Source: CALLPQ01 sp039819545 | GTDB taxonomy: Bacteria; Pseudomonadota; Alphaproteobacteria; Caulobacterales; Parvularculaceae | NCBI GenBank assembly: GCA_039819545.1 | Contig: JBCBRS010000015.1 | Coordinates: forward strand, 1 to 61,157 | Direction of reading: 5' to 3' | DNA: 61,157 bases | Part shown: piece after piece, positions 40,162 through 48,428 of the stretch | Layout of the letters: each line of letters starts with the position of its first letter | How positions within the stretch are numbered: the first letter of the stretch is position 1 | Notes under the pieces: model-generated | Told to the model about the DNA's origin: nothing | Seen by the model: only the letters and a program-made list of their open reading frames with translations | Database searches by the model: none | Made by a program: the position numbers and the translations under genes

Positions 40162-41694
40162 CTAAAAAATGCCCCTCGCCATGTTGTCCTCCAGATACCC
40201 GGCGGGCGCAACAGGGTTGAGCTCGCGCACCTGACCCGCACTCAGATTGGGTAGCTGCTGAACGAGGTCGAGGAACCGGGCAGACTCCGGCGCGTCGAGG
40301 ATATCGTCTGTCAGGGTTTTGAATTTCCGAATGTACTCCGCCCGCCCGAAAGGCCGTGCGCCGAAGGGGTGGGCATTGGCAATGCCAAGCTCGTCTTCAA
40401 TCACCGAGCCGTCTTCCATGGTGATCACAACACGCGCGCCAAAGGCTTTCTCATTGGGGTCGTGGGAATGATAACGCCGCGTCCATTCGGGGTCCTCAAT
40501 CGTGGAAATTTTATGCCAGAGCCGGACCGTATCCGGGCGCTGCGCCCGCTCCGGCGCATAGGAGCGCACATGGTGCCATTCACCATCCTGCAACGCGACG
40601 GCAAAGATGTACATGATCGAATGGTCAAGCGTCTCCCGACTTGCCTGCGGGTCCATTTTTTGTGGATCACCAGCCCCGGTGCCGATTACGTAATGGGTAT
40701 GATGCGACGTATGCAGAACGATTGACTTAACGGTATCAAAGTCGCCAATCTGCTTGCCCATGCGGAATGCCAGATCAATCAGGGCCTGGCTCTGATATTC
40801 GGCTGAATGTTCTTTTGTGTAGGTATCGAGGATGGCCCGTTTCGCCTCCCCCGCACCGGGCAGTGGGACCGTATAGCTCGGCTCATAGGGGCTATCACCG
40901 CGGTCGCGCGCGGTCCGGCCATTGAGAATAAAGCTGATCACTGAGTCCTCGCCTTCATAGATGGGGCTCGGCGCGCCCTCGCCGCGCATGCACCGATCCA
41001 CCGCCTCAATGGCCGTCTTGCCCGCATAGGCGGGCGCAAAAGCCTTCCACGTGGAAATCTCACCCTTGCGCGATTGGCGTGTCGTCACCGTGCAATGCAG
41101 ACCCTGCTGGATCGATTGAAAAATAATTTCCGTAGGCAAATCAAGGAGCGTGCCTACCGCTGCGCTTGCCGACGGGCCGATATGGGCAATGTGATCAATC
41201 TTGTGCTCATGCAGGCAGATACCCTTCACCAGATTCACCTGTATCTCGTAGCCCGTCGCAATGGCGCGGATTAGCGCCTGCCCGTCGCGACCACACTGCT
41301 GTGCCACGCCCAGCACCGGGGGAATATTGTCACCCGGATGGGAATAGTCAGCGGCCAAAAACGTGTCATGAAAGTCAAGCTCGCGTACAGCGGTGCCATT
41401 GGCCCAGGCCGCCCACTCTGCACACACGCTTTGCTCCGCTGGCAGACCAAATAGCGAGGCGCCGCCCGCCCGTGGGTGGGCCAGCGCCATCGCCCGTGCC
41501 GATTTAATGGGCCCGCGGTTCAGCGATGCAATTGCCACAGACGCATTATCGATGATCCGGTTAATGATCATATCGGTGACATCGTCATCAATGCTTACCG
41601 GGTCCGCCGCCACCTCCGCCATTTTCCAGGCCAGTTGATTTTCGCGAGCAAGAAGGTCTTTGGACGGGTGGGCATGCACCTTGTGATCGATCAT
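40162..41694 (-). CDS. prpD: MmgE/PrpD family protein, 2-methylcitrate dehydratase-like
   Basis: A 510-residue protein with the features of true PrpD: IINRIIDNASVAIASLNRGP, WANGTAVRELDFHDTFLAADYSHPGDNIP (in two adjacent motifs), IATGYEIQVNLVKGICLH and VTTRQSRKGEISTWKAFAPAYAGK. PrpD dehydrates 2-methylcitrate in propionyl-CoA use. No prpB, prpC or acnD is next to it. A methylcitrate role would fit propionyl-CoA released by branched-chain breakdown from the adjacent locus, but a different MmgE/PrpD substrate is possible. No clear ribosome binding site before ATG 41694. Confidence 0.87.
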   Translation of the reverse strand: MIDHKVHAHPSKDLLARENQLAWKMAEVAADPVSIDDDVTDMIINRIIDNASVAIASLNRGPIKSARAMALAHPRAGGASLFGLPAEQSVCAEWAAWANGTAVRELDFHDTFLAADYSHPGDNIPPVLGVAQQCGRDGQALIRAIATGYEIQVNLVKGICLHEHKIDHIAHIGPSASAAVGTLLDLPTEIIFQSIQQGLHCTVTTRQSRKGEISTWKAFAPAYAGKTAIEAVDRCMRGEGAPSPIYEGEDSVISFILNGRTARDRGDSPYEPSYTVPLPGAGEAKRAILDTYTKEHSAEYQSQALIDLAFRMGKQIGDFDTVKSIVLHTSHHTHYVIGTGAGDPQKMDPQASRETLDHSIMYIFAVALQDGEWHHVRSYAPERAQRPDTVRLWHKISTIEDPEWTRRYHSHDPNEKAFGARVVITMEDGSVIEDELGIANAHPFGARPFGRAEYIRKFKTLTDDILDAPESARFLDLVQQLPNLSAGQVRELNPVAPAGYLEDNMARGIF

Positions 41695-41940
41695 GAAATT
41701 AAGCCTTGAGGGTTACGGTCATTAAAGGTGAATGAGAATGCGCAAGCCCCACCGGATAGCGGCACGCGACATCTCCTGAGCGTCTGTGTGCAACAGCAAA
41801 GAGCCCCTGTCAAAGGGGGTTGCCAGCCGCCATGAAGCCACTATTAAGCCGCCATTAAGCAACCAATTTTTGAGCTCGAATTCATCCCGAGCCGTCAATG
41901 GCTGGGTGAATACGCCGTAACAAAAGGCACTGAAAAGCCC

Positions 41941-42327
41941 TTAGCAAACAACAGCTGCTTCACTAATGATCGCTTGGGCTAGCAAATTCCGTTTGTTAAA
42001 TCTTGACTGCGATGGCCACGAACCATCGTCAGCTAACAGCCTCACCGACGACGGCTCCAGCGTCTCAGGGTCACCAGCAGACGCCGCCAGGTCCTCAATT
42101 GTTGCTAAAAAACACGTACGCATTTCATCGGTATAAAGAATATCAAGCTCATGGGGAATGCTCACCTTTAATTCCTCCATGGTCAACGGGCCTCGCGCAT
42201 TCCTGTCTATCTGGTAGAAGGGCGCCGCGTCCGGACGTGCCGGATTGTCGGTCTTGTCGACATCATTAGGCGCTGGCGCGCATCCAACCATAAAAGCCAT
42301 GCCAAACAACAAACCAATCACGCGCAT
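41941..42327 (-). CDS. Small predicted lipoprotein
   Basis: A 128-residue protein. The signal peptide MRVIGLLFGMAFMVGCAP ends in a lipobox (MVGC), so Cys16 would be lipidated. The mature part is acidic and contains PHELDILYTDEMRTCFL. ATG 42327 is preceded by GGAGG. No family recognised. It is on the same strand as, and downstream of, the M28 peptidase gene, 126 bases away. Confidence 0.7.
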   Translation of the reverse strand: MRVIGLLFGMAFMVGCAPAPNDVDKTDNPARPDAAPFYQIDRNARGPLTMEELKVSIPHELDILYTDEMRTCFLATIEDLAASAGDPETLEPSSVRLLADDGSWPSQSRFNKRNLLAQAIISEAAVVC

Positions 42328-42452
42328 ACTAGCGGCCTCCAACGATGATTTTCATCGGTTTACCATATATCGTCCTGACGATAAGCTCGGCAGGCGGGTC
42401 AGGGGGGCGTAAAGCCCCGCCCTCCCCATTGTTAGATATCACTTACCCTGCG

Positions 42453-44189
42453 TTATTCACCCGTGTCTTCATCCGGCCGCTGAGCATCTCTGATGGCACG
42501 AAATTCGTTGCCTTCGTTCCAATTGGGCCAACTGTCGGAATAGGCGAGCGCAGCCCCCACCTCATAGAAAATCGACAATGTATCGATCAATGTTCCCATT
42601 TCCCAATCGTCCGTGTATTCGTCGGCGGGCTTGTGATAGCGGTTTGCAGCATAGTCAGCCACAAAAGCGGACCCGGCGTCCGTGCCGCCCTCCACAAAGT
42701 CAATCCCTGCATCGGCATAGAGCATGGGCACACCCTTTTTCGCCAGGGAGATATGGTCGGAGCGGTAGAAATATCCCTTCTCCGGTTCTGGATCAGGGCG
42801 CAGATACTTGCCCCGCGCCGCCGCGACATCCTCCAATATATTTTCCACCTCAGACGCGCCAAAACCTACGACGATTAGGTCCTTCGATGGCGGTGTTGGC
42901 AGCATCGCATCGATATTGATCCCCGCCACAATCTGAGAAAGCGGAACAATCGGATCCTCCGCCAAATAGGCCGAGCCGAGGAGGCCCGATTCTTCGGCAG
43001 TGACACCAACAACCAGAATAGAACGCTCGGGGCGGCTCTCGTTTTTGGCGAAGGCCTCAACCACAGACAAAATCCCGGCAGTACCGGTAGCATTATCAAC
43101 GGCGCCGTTAAAAATTGTATCACCGGTGCCCTCACCCGCACCCAAATGATCCCAATGCCCCATATAAAGGACATATTCATCAGGATACGTCGTACCGGTA
43201 AGAATACCTGCCACATTGGCGGATTCGGATTTCTTAATGGTGTTTGTCAGGCTGGCGCTCAGGGTTTGACCCGGTATTGAGACGGGTTTGAAACCGGGGG
43301 CGCTGGCACTCGACGTAACACCATCAAAGTCGAGGGAAGCTGAGGAGAAGAGAGCACGCGCCTGATCTTCGTGCAGCCAGCCTTCCACCGCAACACGGCT
43401 TGCGCCGCCATCGGGGCGTTCCAGATCAAGCTGCGGGCCCGACCAGGACCCTTCCACCACACCCCAGCCATAGGCGGCGGGTTTTGTCTGGTGAATGACC
43501 AGCGCCGCCGCCGCACCCTGGCGGGCGGCTTCCTCATATTTGTAAGTCCACCGTCCATAATAGGTCATGGCATTGCCGTTGAAAACAGCATCATCCTGCG
43601 TCGCGAACCCCGGATCATTGACCAGCATCACAACGGTTTTGTTCGTCACATCGAGGCCAGCATAATCATCCCAGCCATATTCAGGCGCGACGATACCGTA
43701 ACCCACAAAAACCATTTCGGTATCTTGGATAGAAACGCTTTCTTCGACCCGTTTGGTCCAATAAACCGTCTGCGGACCATAGGTGAGGTCTTCACCGTTG
43801 ATGGTGAGGGAGGATTGCGCCGGATCAACGGTGACTTCCACCAACGGGACTTGTTGCTCATAGCTGTCGCCATTGCCCGGTACGAGCCCGATAGCTTTCA
43901 TTTCCTCAATTAAAAAGGCACGGGTTTTTGCCCCACCTTCGGTCACCGGCGCCCGGCCAGCAAACTCGTCTGATGATAGCGTTTTGATCCGCTGTCGGAG
44001 GATAACCTCATCAATTACAGCTGTCGGTGCAATGGCGGTTTCAGTGGACGGTGGGCTATCAACAGACGTCGCACCATCGCCGCATGCCGCAAGACCAGAA
44101 GCGAGCCCCAACACAGCAAAAATCGCTCTCAGCCGACCAGGCCTGCTCACCGGCTGCACCCCCTGTTCATCCAAATTTGACCATTTCAT
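42453..44189 (-). CDS. M28-family zinc aminopeptidase, lipoprotein with PA domain
   Basis: About 578 residues from ATG 44189; an in-frame GTG at 44198 is also possible. A lipobox (LASGLAAC) near residue 36 predicts outer- or inner-membrane anchoring with an extracytoplasmic enzyme. A PA-type insert (about 145-275) precedes the catalytic part. Zinc ligands and base are visible: His and Asp in GHWDHLG and GAVDNATG, the Glu pair in TAEESGLLG, Asp in GINIDAM and His in FYRSDHISLAKKG. It trims peptides outside the cytoplasm, probably for nutrition. Confidence 0.92.
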   Translation of the reverse strand: MKWSNLDEQGVQPVSRPGRLRAIFAVLGLASGLAACGDGATSVDSPPSTETAIAPTAVIDEVILRQRIKTLSSDEFAGRAPVTEGGAKTRAFLIEEMKAIGLVPGNGDSYEQQVPLVEVTVDPAQSSLTINGEDLTYGPQTVYWTKRVEESVSIQDTEMVFVGYGIVAPEYGWDDYAGLDVTNKTVVMLVNDPGFATQDDAVFNGNAMTYYGRWTYKYEEAARQGAAAALVIHQTKPAAYGWGVVEGSWSGPQLDLERPDGGASRVAVEGWLHEDQARALFSSASLDFDGVTSSASAPGFKPVSIPGQTLSASLTNTIKKSESANVAGILTGTTYPDEYVLYMGHWDHLGAGEGTGDTIFNGAVDNATGTAGILSVVEAFAKNESRPERSILVVGVTAEESGLLGSAYLAEDPIVPLSQIVAGINIDAMLPTPPSKDLIVVGFGASEVENILEDVAAARGKYLRPDPEPEKGYFYRSDHISLAKKGVPMLYADAGIDFVEGGTDAGSAFVADYAANRYHKPADEYTDDWEMGTLIDTLSIFYEVGAALAYSDSWPNWNEGNEFRAIRDAQRPDEDTGE

Positions 44190-44314
44190 TGATTCCACCC
44201 TTTTTCTACAACACTCATCGGAAAGCTCTTGCCTTATCTAACCATAGCGATGCGGCTGATTTCAGCTTCTCGTCAACCGTCAGGCAGTGGTTGAGAAAAG
44301 CCAATTTCAGCACC

Positions 44315-45415
44315 CTATCCCTGATCAAAAACCACCACACGCCCTTCATTGGCGGGGACATTGCCCGCGAGGACGGCACGATAGACGGGCTCCATCTGGG
44401 CCGTCCCATGGGCCTGGGTCAGCGTCAGCCAGCGCTCGCTACGCCGGGCCGCGTCATGCCAGAAGGCTTGCGCTTTTTTCTGGAACACGCCCGGGCCCCA
44501 TTCGCTGTTGCGTTTCTGGATATGGCCGGGGGCGAAAAACATGGCACTACGGTCGCGGATAAAGTCTGGGCCCATCTCATTTTCACTGAAATGGGTCAGC
44601 CCCACATTGCAGCAGTAACGCATCTTTTCGCCAAGCGCCTTGTGTAGACTATTCAACACCTTTCCGTTCCCGGACATATCGATGATCACACTCCCGAGAG
44701 CCATATCAATCTCGCCTAAATCATCATAGGTCAGAACGCTGTCATAAAGGCCGAGTGCCTTTACCGCCGCCAGATTGGCCGATGACGTCAAGCCCACCGA
44801 TGCCGGCGCTTCAGCGTCATCAGCAAGCGCGTAGGCGAGGCCAATTGCCGTTTTGCTAGAGGCACTTGGGATAATCACCTGACCCTCTTGCCCGCGGCCA
44901 ATGCCGAACCAGTTTTGATCGACCATAAAATCATGCAAGCAAAAAGACGTGGCATAGAGCGGGAACAAGACAACGCGGGCATCATCCATGCTCGCGTCAT
45001 AAGTGGGATCAGCAGAAAGGCGCGCATACTGATTATAAACAGGTGGTAACGCAGCCCGGTGTTCGGCGCCATCGGCAAAGCCCATGGATTTAATCCGGCT
45101 TGGCGTCATCACCACATGGGTGCCCATGGGAAAATAACCGTAAAAACGCTCGCCCACTGGCACATCATCACACTTGCTTTCAATGACGCGGCCAACCCCC
45201 CAAACCGGAATTATGCCCCAGCTCTCCTCAGCGGGAAAAAACTGCCAATAGCCGATTTTTTCACCAACGACCCCGTAGGTGACATTGTTGGCTGTCATGG
45301 CGTAGCGCTCGATGACCACCAGAACATCGCCCGGTTTCACCGCGCCCTCGCGGCTCGCAAGCCGCGTCTGGTCAAGGGCGGCGCGCTGGACCTCCAAAAC
45401 TTCAATTGCAGTCAT
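44315..45415 (-). CDS. DUF2855 family protein
   Basis: A 366-residue protein of DUF2855, a family with an overall medium-chain-reductase-like layout but no assigned reaction. It has VLVVIERYAMTANNVTYGVVGEKIGYWQFFPAEESWG, read here as two neighbouring motifs, then IPVWGVGRVIESKCDDV and a Rossmann-like VIIPSASSKTAIGLAYAL with VGLTSSANLAAVKALGLYD. Three ATGs follow one another at 45421, 45418 and 45415; the GGAGG just upstream gives best spacing to the third. Members occur with acyl-CoA and lipid genes, which suits this position. Confidence 0.82.
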   Translation of the reverse strand: MTAIEVLEVQRAALDQTRLASREGAVKPGDVLVVIERYAMTANNVTYGVVGEKIGYWQFFPAEESWGIIPVWGVGRVIESKCDDVPVGERFYGYFPMGTHVVMTPSRIKSMGFADGAEHRAALPPVYNQYARLSADPTYDASMDDARVVLFPLYATSFCLHDFMVDQNWFGIGRGQEGQVIIPSASSKTAIGLAYALADDAEAPASVGLTSSANLAAVKALGLYDSVLTYDDLGEIDMALGSVIIDMSGNGKVLNSLHKALGEKMRYCCNVGLTHFSENEMGPDFIRDRSAMFFAPGHIQKRNSEWGPGVFQKKAQAFWHDAARRSERWLTLTQAHGTAQMEPVYRAVLAGNVPANEGRVVVFDQG

Positions 45416-45657
45416 CATCATCCTCCATCGTGTGGGTCCAACCTGTCACAGGCCAGCGCAGGCCGCCATGGTCTTATGCTGTTATGCATGCGCCGTCTGT
45501 CGTTCCCATACGGAGTACTCCGCTGACGCGCATCGTCAAGCCGCGACCAATCATCGGTACCAAGGCCTCACTTTCCGAATGCAAATGATTCGCAAAAAAA
45601 GCGAGATTCGCCAATCATGGGGCCCGCCAAAGGAAAAAACTCCCCAAATGAGACTAA

Positions 45658-45699
45658 CTCTCCTTTTACGGAAATACCAAAGGGAATTCTCTCCTTTTA
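45658..45699 (+). promoter_or_regulatory. Paired direct repeats upstream of the XRE regulator gene
   Basis: CTCTCCTTTTA occurs at 45658-45668 and 45689-45699, a 31-bp spacing that places both on one DNA face. They lie 43-84 bases before the regulator start and may be its own operator sites. The rest of the 326-bp gap 45,416-45,741 has no gene; it must also hold the promoter of the DUF2855 gene. Confidence 0.35.
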
Positions 45700-45741
45700 G
45701 GACATTGAGCTTGCGAATTCATCAATTAAAACTTGAGGTTA

Positions 45742-46221
45742 ATGGATGCGGGCCTCGTATCCAAAACAAAAAGCGATGTGATGCCAAGCGAAGCCCCCGA
45801 CATGATGCCTCTGCCGCCGAAAGAGGCTGTTGAGAATATCGACCTAGCCCTTGGCCAGACATTGCGGTTGTTGCGCGTACAGGGCGGGCGCACCCAATCG
45901 GAGGTTGCTGAGTATCTCGACATCAGCCCGCAGCAATATCAAAAGTATGAAAAAGGCTCTTCCCGATGCAGTCTTGTGACCATTTATCGGTTAGCGAAGT
46001 TTTTCGATGTGGCTGTTGGTGACCTGCTGCCAGCGATTGGCCAGCATACACCAAGCTTTTCAGAAGGCCCGCAGACGCCCTTTATGCCAAAGCCCGCCAG
46101 CGACTTAAGCGATGAAACGGAAGCGCTATCGGAGCTCCTTCGGATTATTGTCCGTATACCCTCAAAGCCAATGCGCCAGCGGGTACTCCGCCTATTGAAT
46201 GAGGCCGTGGACCCCAGCTAG
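45742..46221 (+). CDS. XRE-family transcriptional regulator
   Basis: About 159 residues. An acidic or proline-rich N-terminal 30 residues precedes a Cro/cI-type HTH (LGQTLRLLRVQGGRTQSEVA, then EYLDISPQQYQKYEKGSSRC and LVTIYRLAKFFDVAVGDLL). This SPQQxQKYEKG form is common in alphaproteobacterial regulators. The C-terminus (LSELLRIIVRIPSKPMRQRVLRLL) is helical and may dimerise. ATG 45742 has GAGG close upstream. Its stop lies 23 bases from the stop of the convergent export operon, so a link in regulation is suggested only by position. Confidence 0.85.
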   Translation: MDAGLVSKTKSDVMPSEAPDMMPLPPKEAVENIDLALGQTLRLLRVQGGRTQSEVAEYLDISPQQYQKYEKGSSRCSLVTIYRLAKFFDVAVGDLLPAIGQHTPSFSEGPQTPFMPKPASDLSDETEALSELLRIIVRIPSKPMRQRVLRLLNEAVDPS

Positions 46222-46244
46222 CGACCCTGACGGTAAGACCCGGT

Positions 46245-48410
46245 TCACAGGCTTGTTTCCCGGATCAGGATATGGGCGAGACGGCGCCAGATGCGTAAAC
46301 CGAGACTTTCAGGCTTCCCCTTGGCGTGAATTTCGCCGCGCACCATGCGCACCGGCGCGCCAGTGACCGCATCAGGGCGCACCACAACCCCATACCAGGT
46401 TTGCAGCGGGTCAAGATCCTCTTGGGTATCCGAGACCGCAATGGCACCGCCAAACCGCGACGTTAACATCGGCAGACCAATCCGCTGACTGTTTGCCGAT
46501 GCGATGTGCGAAACCGTCCCCCGCATTTTTTTCAACTCAATCTCGTCGGGAATAAAGACCGCCTCCGCGCCCACACTCAGTCGTTCGGTATATTCAGAGA
46601 ACAGATACCCGCGCATGCGCCCCTCCCCCATCTCAGCAATACTGAGGATCGGGAGGGTCTGTTCAACCCACCGCCCGGCGTGCAAATGCTCAGCAAGATC
46701 AATGACGACGCCGTCAAAGGGCGCAACAATTTCCAAACTGGCGAGCTGGCGCCGTAAGCCTGTAATCGCATCGCGACGCTGCTTCGCCTCGCGCTGAAGG
46801 ACAAGGTTCTGGTCGCGGTCGTCACGGTCCGCCACGATGCGCCCGAGCCGGGCGCGGATCAGTTTCAGGCGGCGTTCTTCCAGCCGGATCTGATTGAGCA
46901 AATCGGGCGAGGTCAGGGTCACAAGCCGGTCCCCCGCCTTGACCCGCGTGCCATTGGCCACCAGGACCTCGACAATCTGCGCCGGCTCCGGTGAGAAAAG
47001 TGCGGTCTGCTCGCGGGCTTCAAAAACCGCAGGCATCCGAATCGTGGATTGCCACGGCACCCATAGGACGAGGGCTAGGGCAATGAGCGCAACGACTGGC
47101 TGTGTCCAGCGCTGGCGCGCCACAATATCCGCGCGGCGCCCCCACCATTCCTTGATTTCGTTCAGTATCGGTATCATGATGAACCAGCCAATCTCGATAA
47201 TAAAAAGGATAATGCCCAGCAATTTGAAGAATAGCGCATGGACAAGAAGCGCGATGCCAAGAAAGAGGAAAAACCGATAAACCCAGATCGCCCAGGCCAG
47301 AACGGTCAGGCCCCGACGCATTCCCGCATCCATCACTTCCGGCATGGGATCACCCAGCCCAAACAACAGCTCACGCAAACGCCAGCGCCCGAAGGCAAAC
47401 GAGCGAGCCTGTAAGTTCTGGATACCGATTAAATCAGAGAGAAAGTGGTAGCCATCAAACCGCATGAATGGGTTGAGGTTTACCGCGGTACTCATAATCC
47501 AGCTGGTTGTGGCCACGAAAAACGCAGCACTGCGCCATGGTCCGTCCGGCAAAAAAGCCCACAGGAACGTTGCAAAAATCGCAATCATCAACTCGGTCAT
47601 GACCCCCGCCGCCGTAATGGTCAGACGCTGGCGTTTTGACTGCAACTTCCAGCTCTCCGTCGTATCGGTGAAGAGCACCGGGAACATCACAAGAAAGGCA
47701 ACACCCATGGTCGACACGCGGCAACCATATCGCGTTGCAGTAAAGGCGTGGCCAAGCTCATGGGCGATCTTCACAAAGATCAGCGCCACAAAATAGTAGA
47801 CTAACCCCTGCAATGAGAAAAAGTGCATGAAGGTGTGAACGAACTCATCCCACTGGCGCAAGGTCAGATAGCCACCGGCGAGTAGGAATGCCCCAAGCAA
47901 ACCCCACCACCAGCGCGTAAAGAACACATCCGTTAGGTGCACCGTCTTTTTCAAGACCGCATGGGGCCTGACAAGCGGTATACGGAAGAATAGGTAACTG
48001 TGTACGACGGTAGAAAGAAATCCCCGCTGACCCGCTTCGGCCTGTGCAACAAAGTTGTTCACGTCACCCTGGGCCGGATCGCGCGTTAGGGCATTGGCAA
48101 AGACAAACCGCACAAACGCTTCTATCTCCGTCATGGTAATTTCAGGATCACGCAAGGCATCCAGCACACCGCCAGGTGTGCCCGCGCCCCAGGCCTTCAG
48201 GATTGCAAGCGATCGCGCATCAATCTGGAAATAGCGATTGCGCAAGGGATCAAAGATCAGCCAGGTACGTTGGCCCGTGCGTTCGGCTTTGCCCGGCAAG
48301 ACGCGCAAATCCTCCCGCAGAGCCGGCAGCGGCGCATCAGGTTCAAGCCCTTTGGGCTCCGACGCCGCTTCCTGAGCATCGTCGGTGATCGGAGGGGTCA
48401 AATTGGTCAT
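46245..48410 (-). CDS. PqqD-like / M50 site-2 protease / HlyD fusion protein
   Basis: A 721-residue integral membrane protein. Residues about 35-115 look like a PqqD-type peptide-binding domain (QRTWLIFDPLRNRYFQIDAR). Residues about 165-440 form a multi-helix M50 intramembrane metalloprotease with His217-Glu218-x-x-His221 (AHELGHAF) and the third ligand Asp319 in NLNPFMRFDGYHFL. Residues about 455-721 are a HlyD/biotinyl-lipoyl-like adaptor with a coiled coil (LEERRLKLIRARLGRIVADRDDR) and VAPFDGVVIDLAEHLHAG. Such fusions replace the ABC exporter gene in some TolC/HlyD loci. Last gene of the operon, 18 bases after the GAF-HlyD gene. Confidence 0.88.
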   Translation of the reverse strand: MTNLTPPITDDAQEAASEPKGLEPDAPLPALREDLRVLPGKAERTGQRTWLIFDPLRNRYFQIDARSLAILKAWGAGTPGGVLDALRDPEITMTEIEAFVRFVFANALTRDPAQGDVNNFVAQAEAGQRGFLSTVVHSYLFFRIPLVRPHAVLKKTVHLTDVFFTRWWWGLLGAFLLAGGYLTLRQWDEFVHTFMHFFSLQGLVYYFVALIFVKIAHELGHAFTATRYGCRVSTMGVAFLVMFPVLFTDTTESWKLQSKRQRLTITAAGVMTELMIAIFATFLWAFLPDGPWRSAAFFVATTSWIMSTAVNLNPFMRFDGYHFLSDLIGIQNLQARSFAFGRWRLRELLFGLGDPMPEVMDAGMRRGLTVLAWAIWVYRFFLFLGIALLVHALFFKLLGIILFIIEIGWFIMIPILNEIKEWWGRRADIVARQRWTQPVVALIALALVLWVPWQSTIRMPAVFEAREQTALFSPEPAQIVEVLVANGTRVKAGDRLVTLTSPDLLNQIRLEERRLKLIRARLGRIVADRDDRDQNLVLQREAKQRRDAITGLRRQLASLEIVAPFDGVVIDLAEHLHAGRWVEQTLPILSIAEMGEGRMRGYLFSEYTERLSVGAEAVFIPDEIELKKMRGTVSHIASANSQRIGLPMLTSRFGGAIAVSDTQEDLDPLQTWYGVVVRPDAVTGAPVRMVRGEIHAKGKPESLGLRIWRRLAHILIRETSL

Positions 48411-48428
48411 GACCGCTACACCCCCGGC

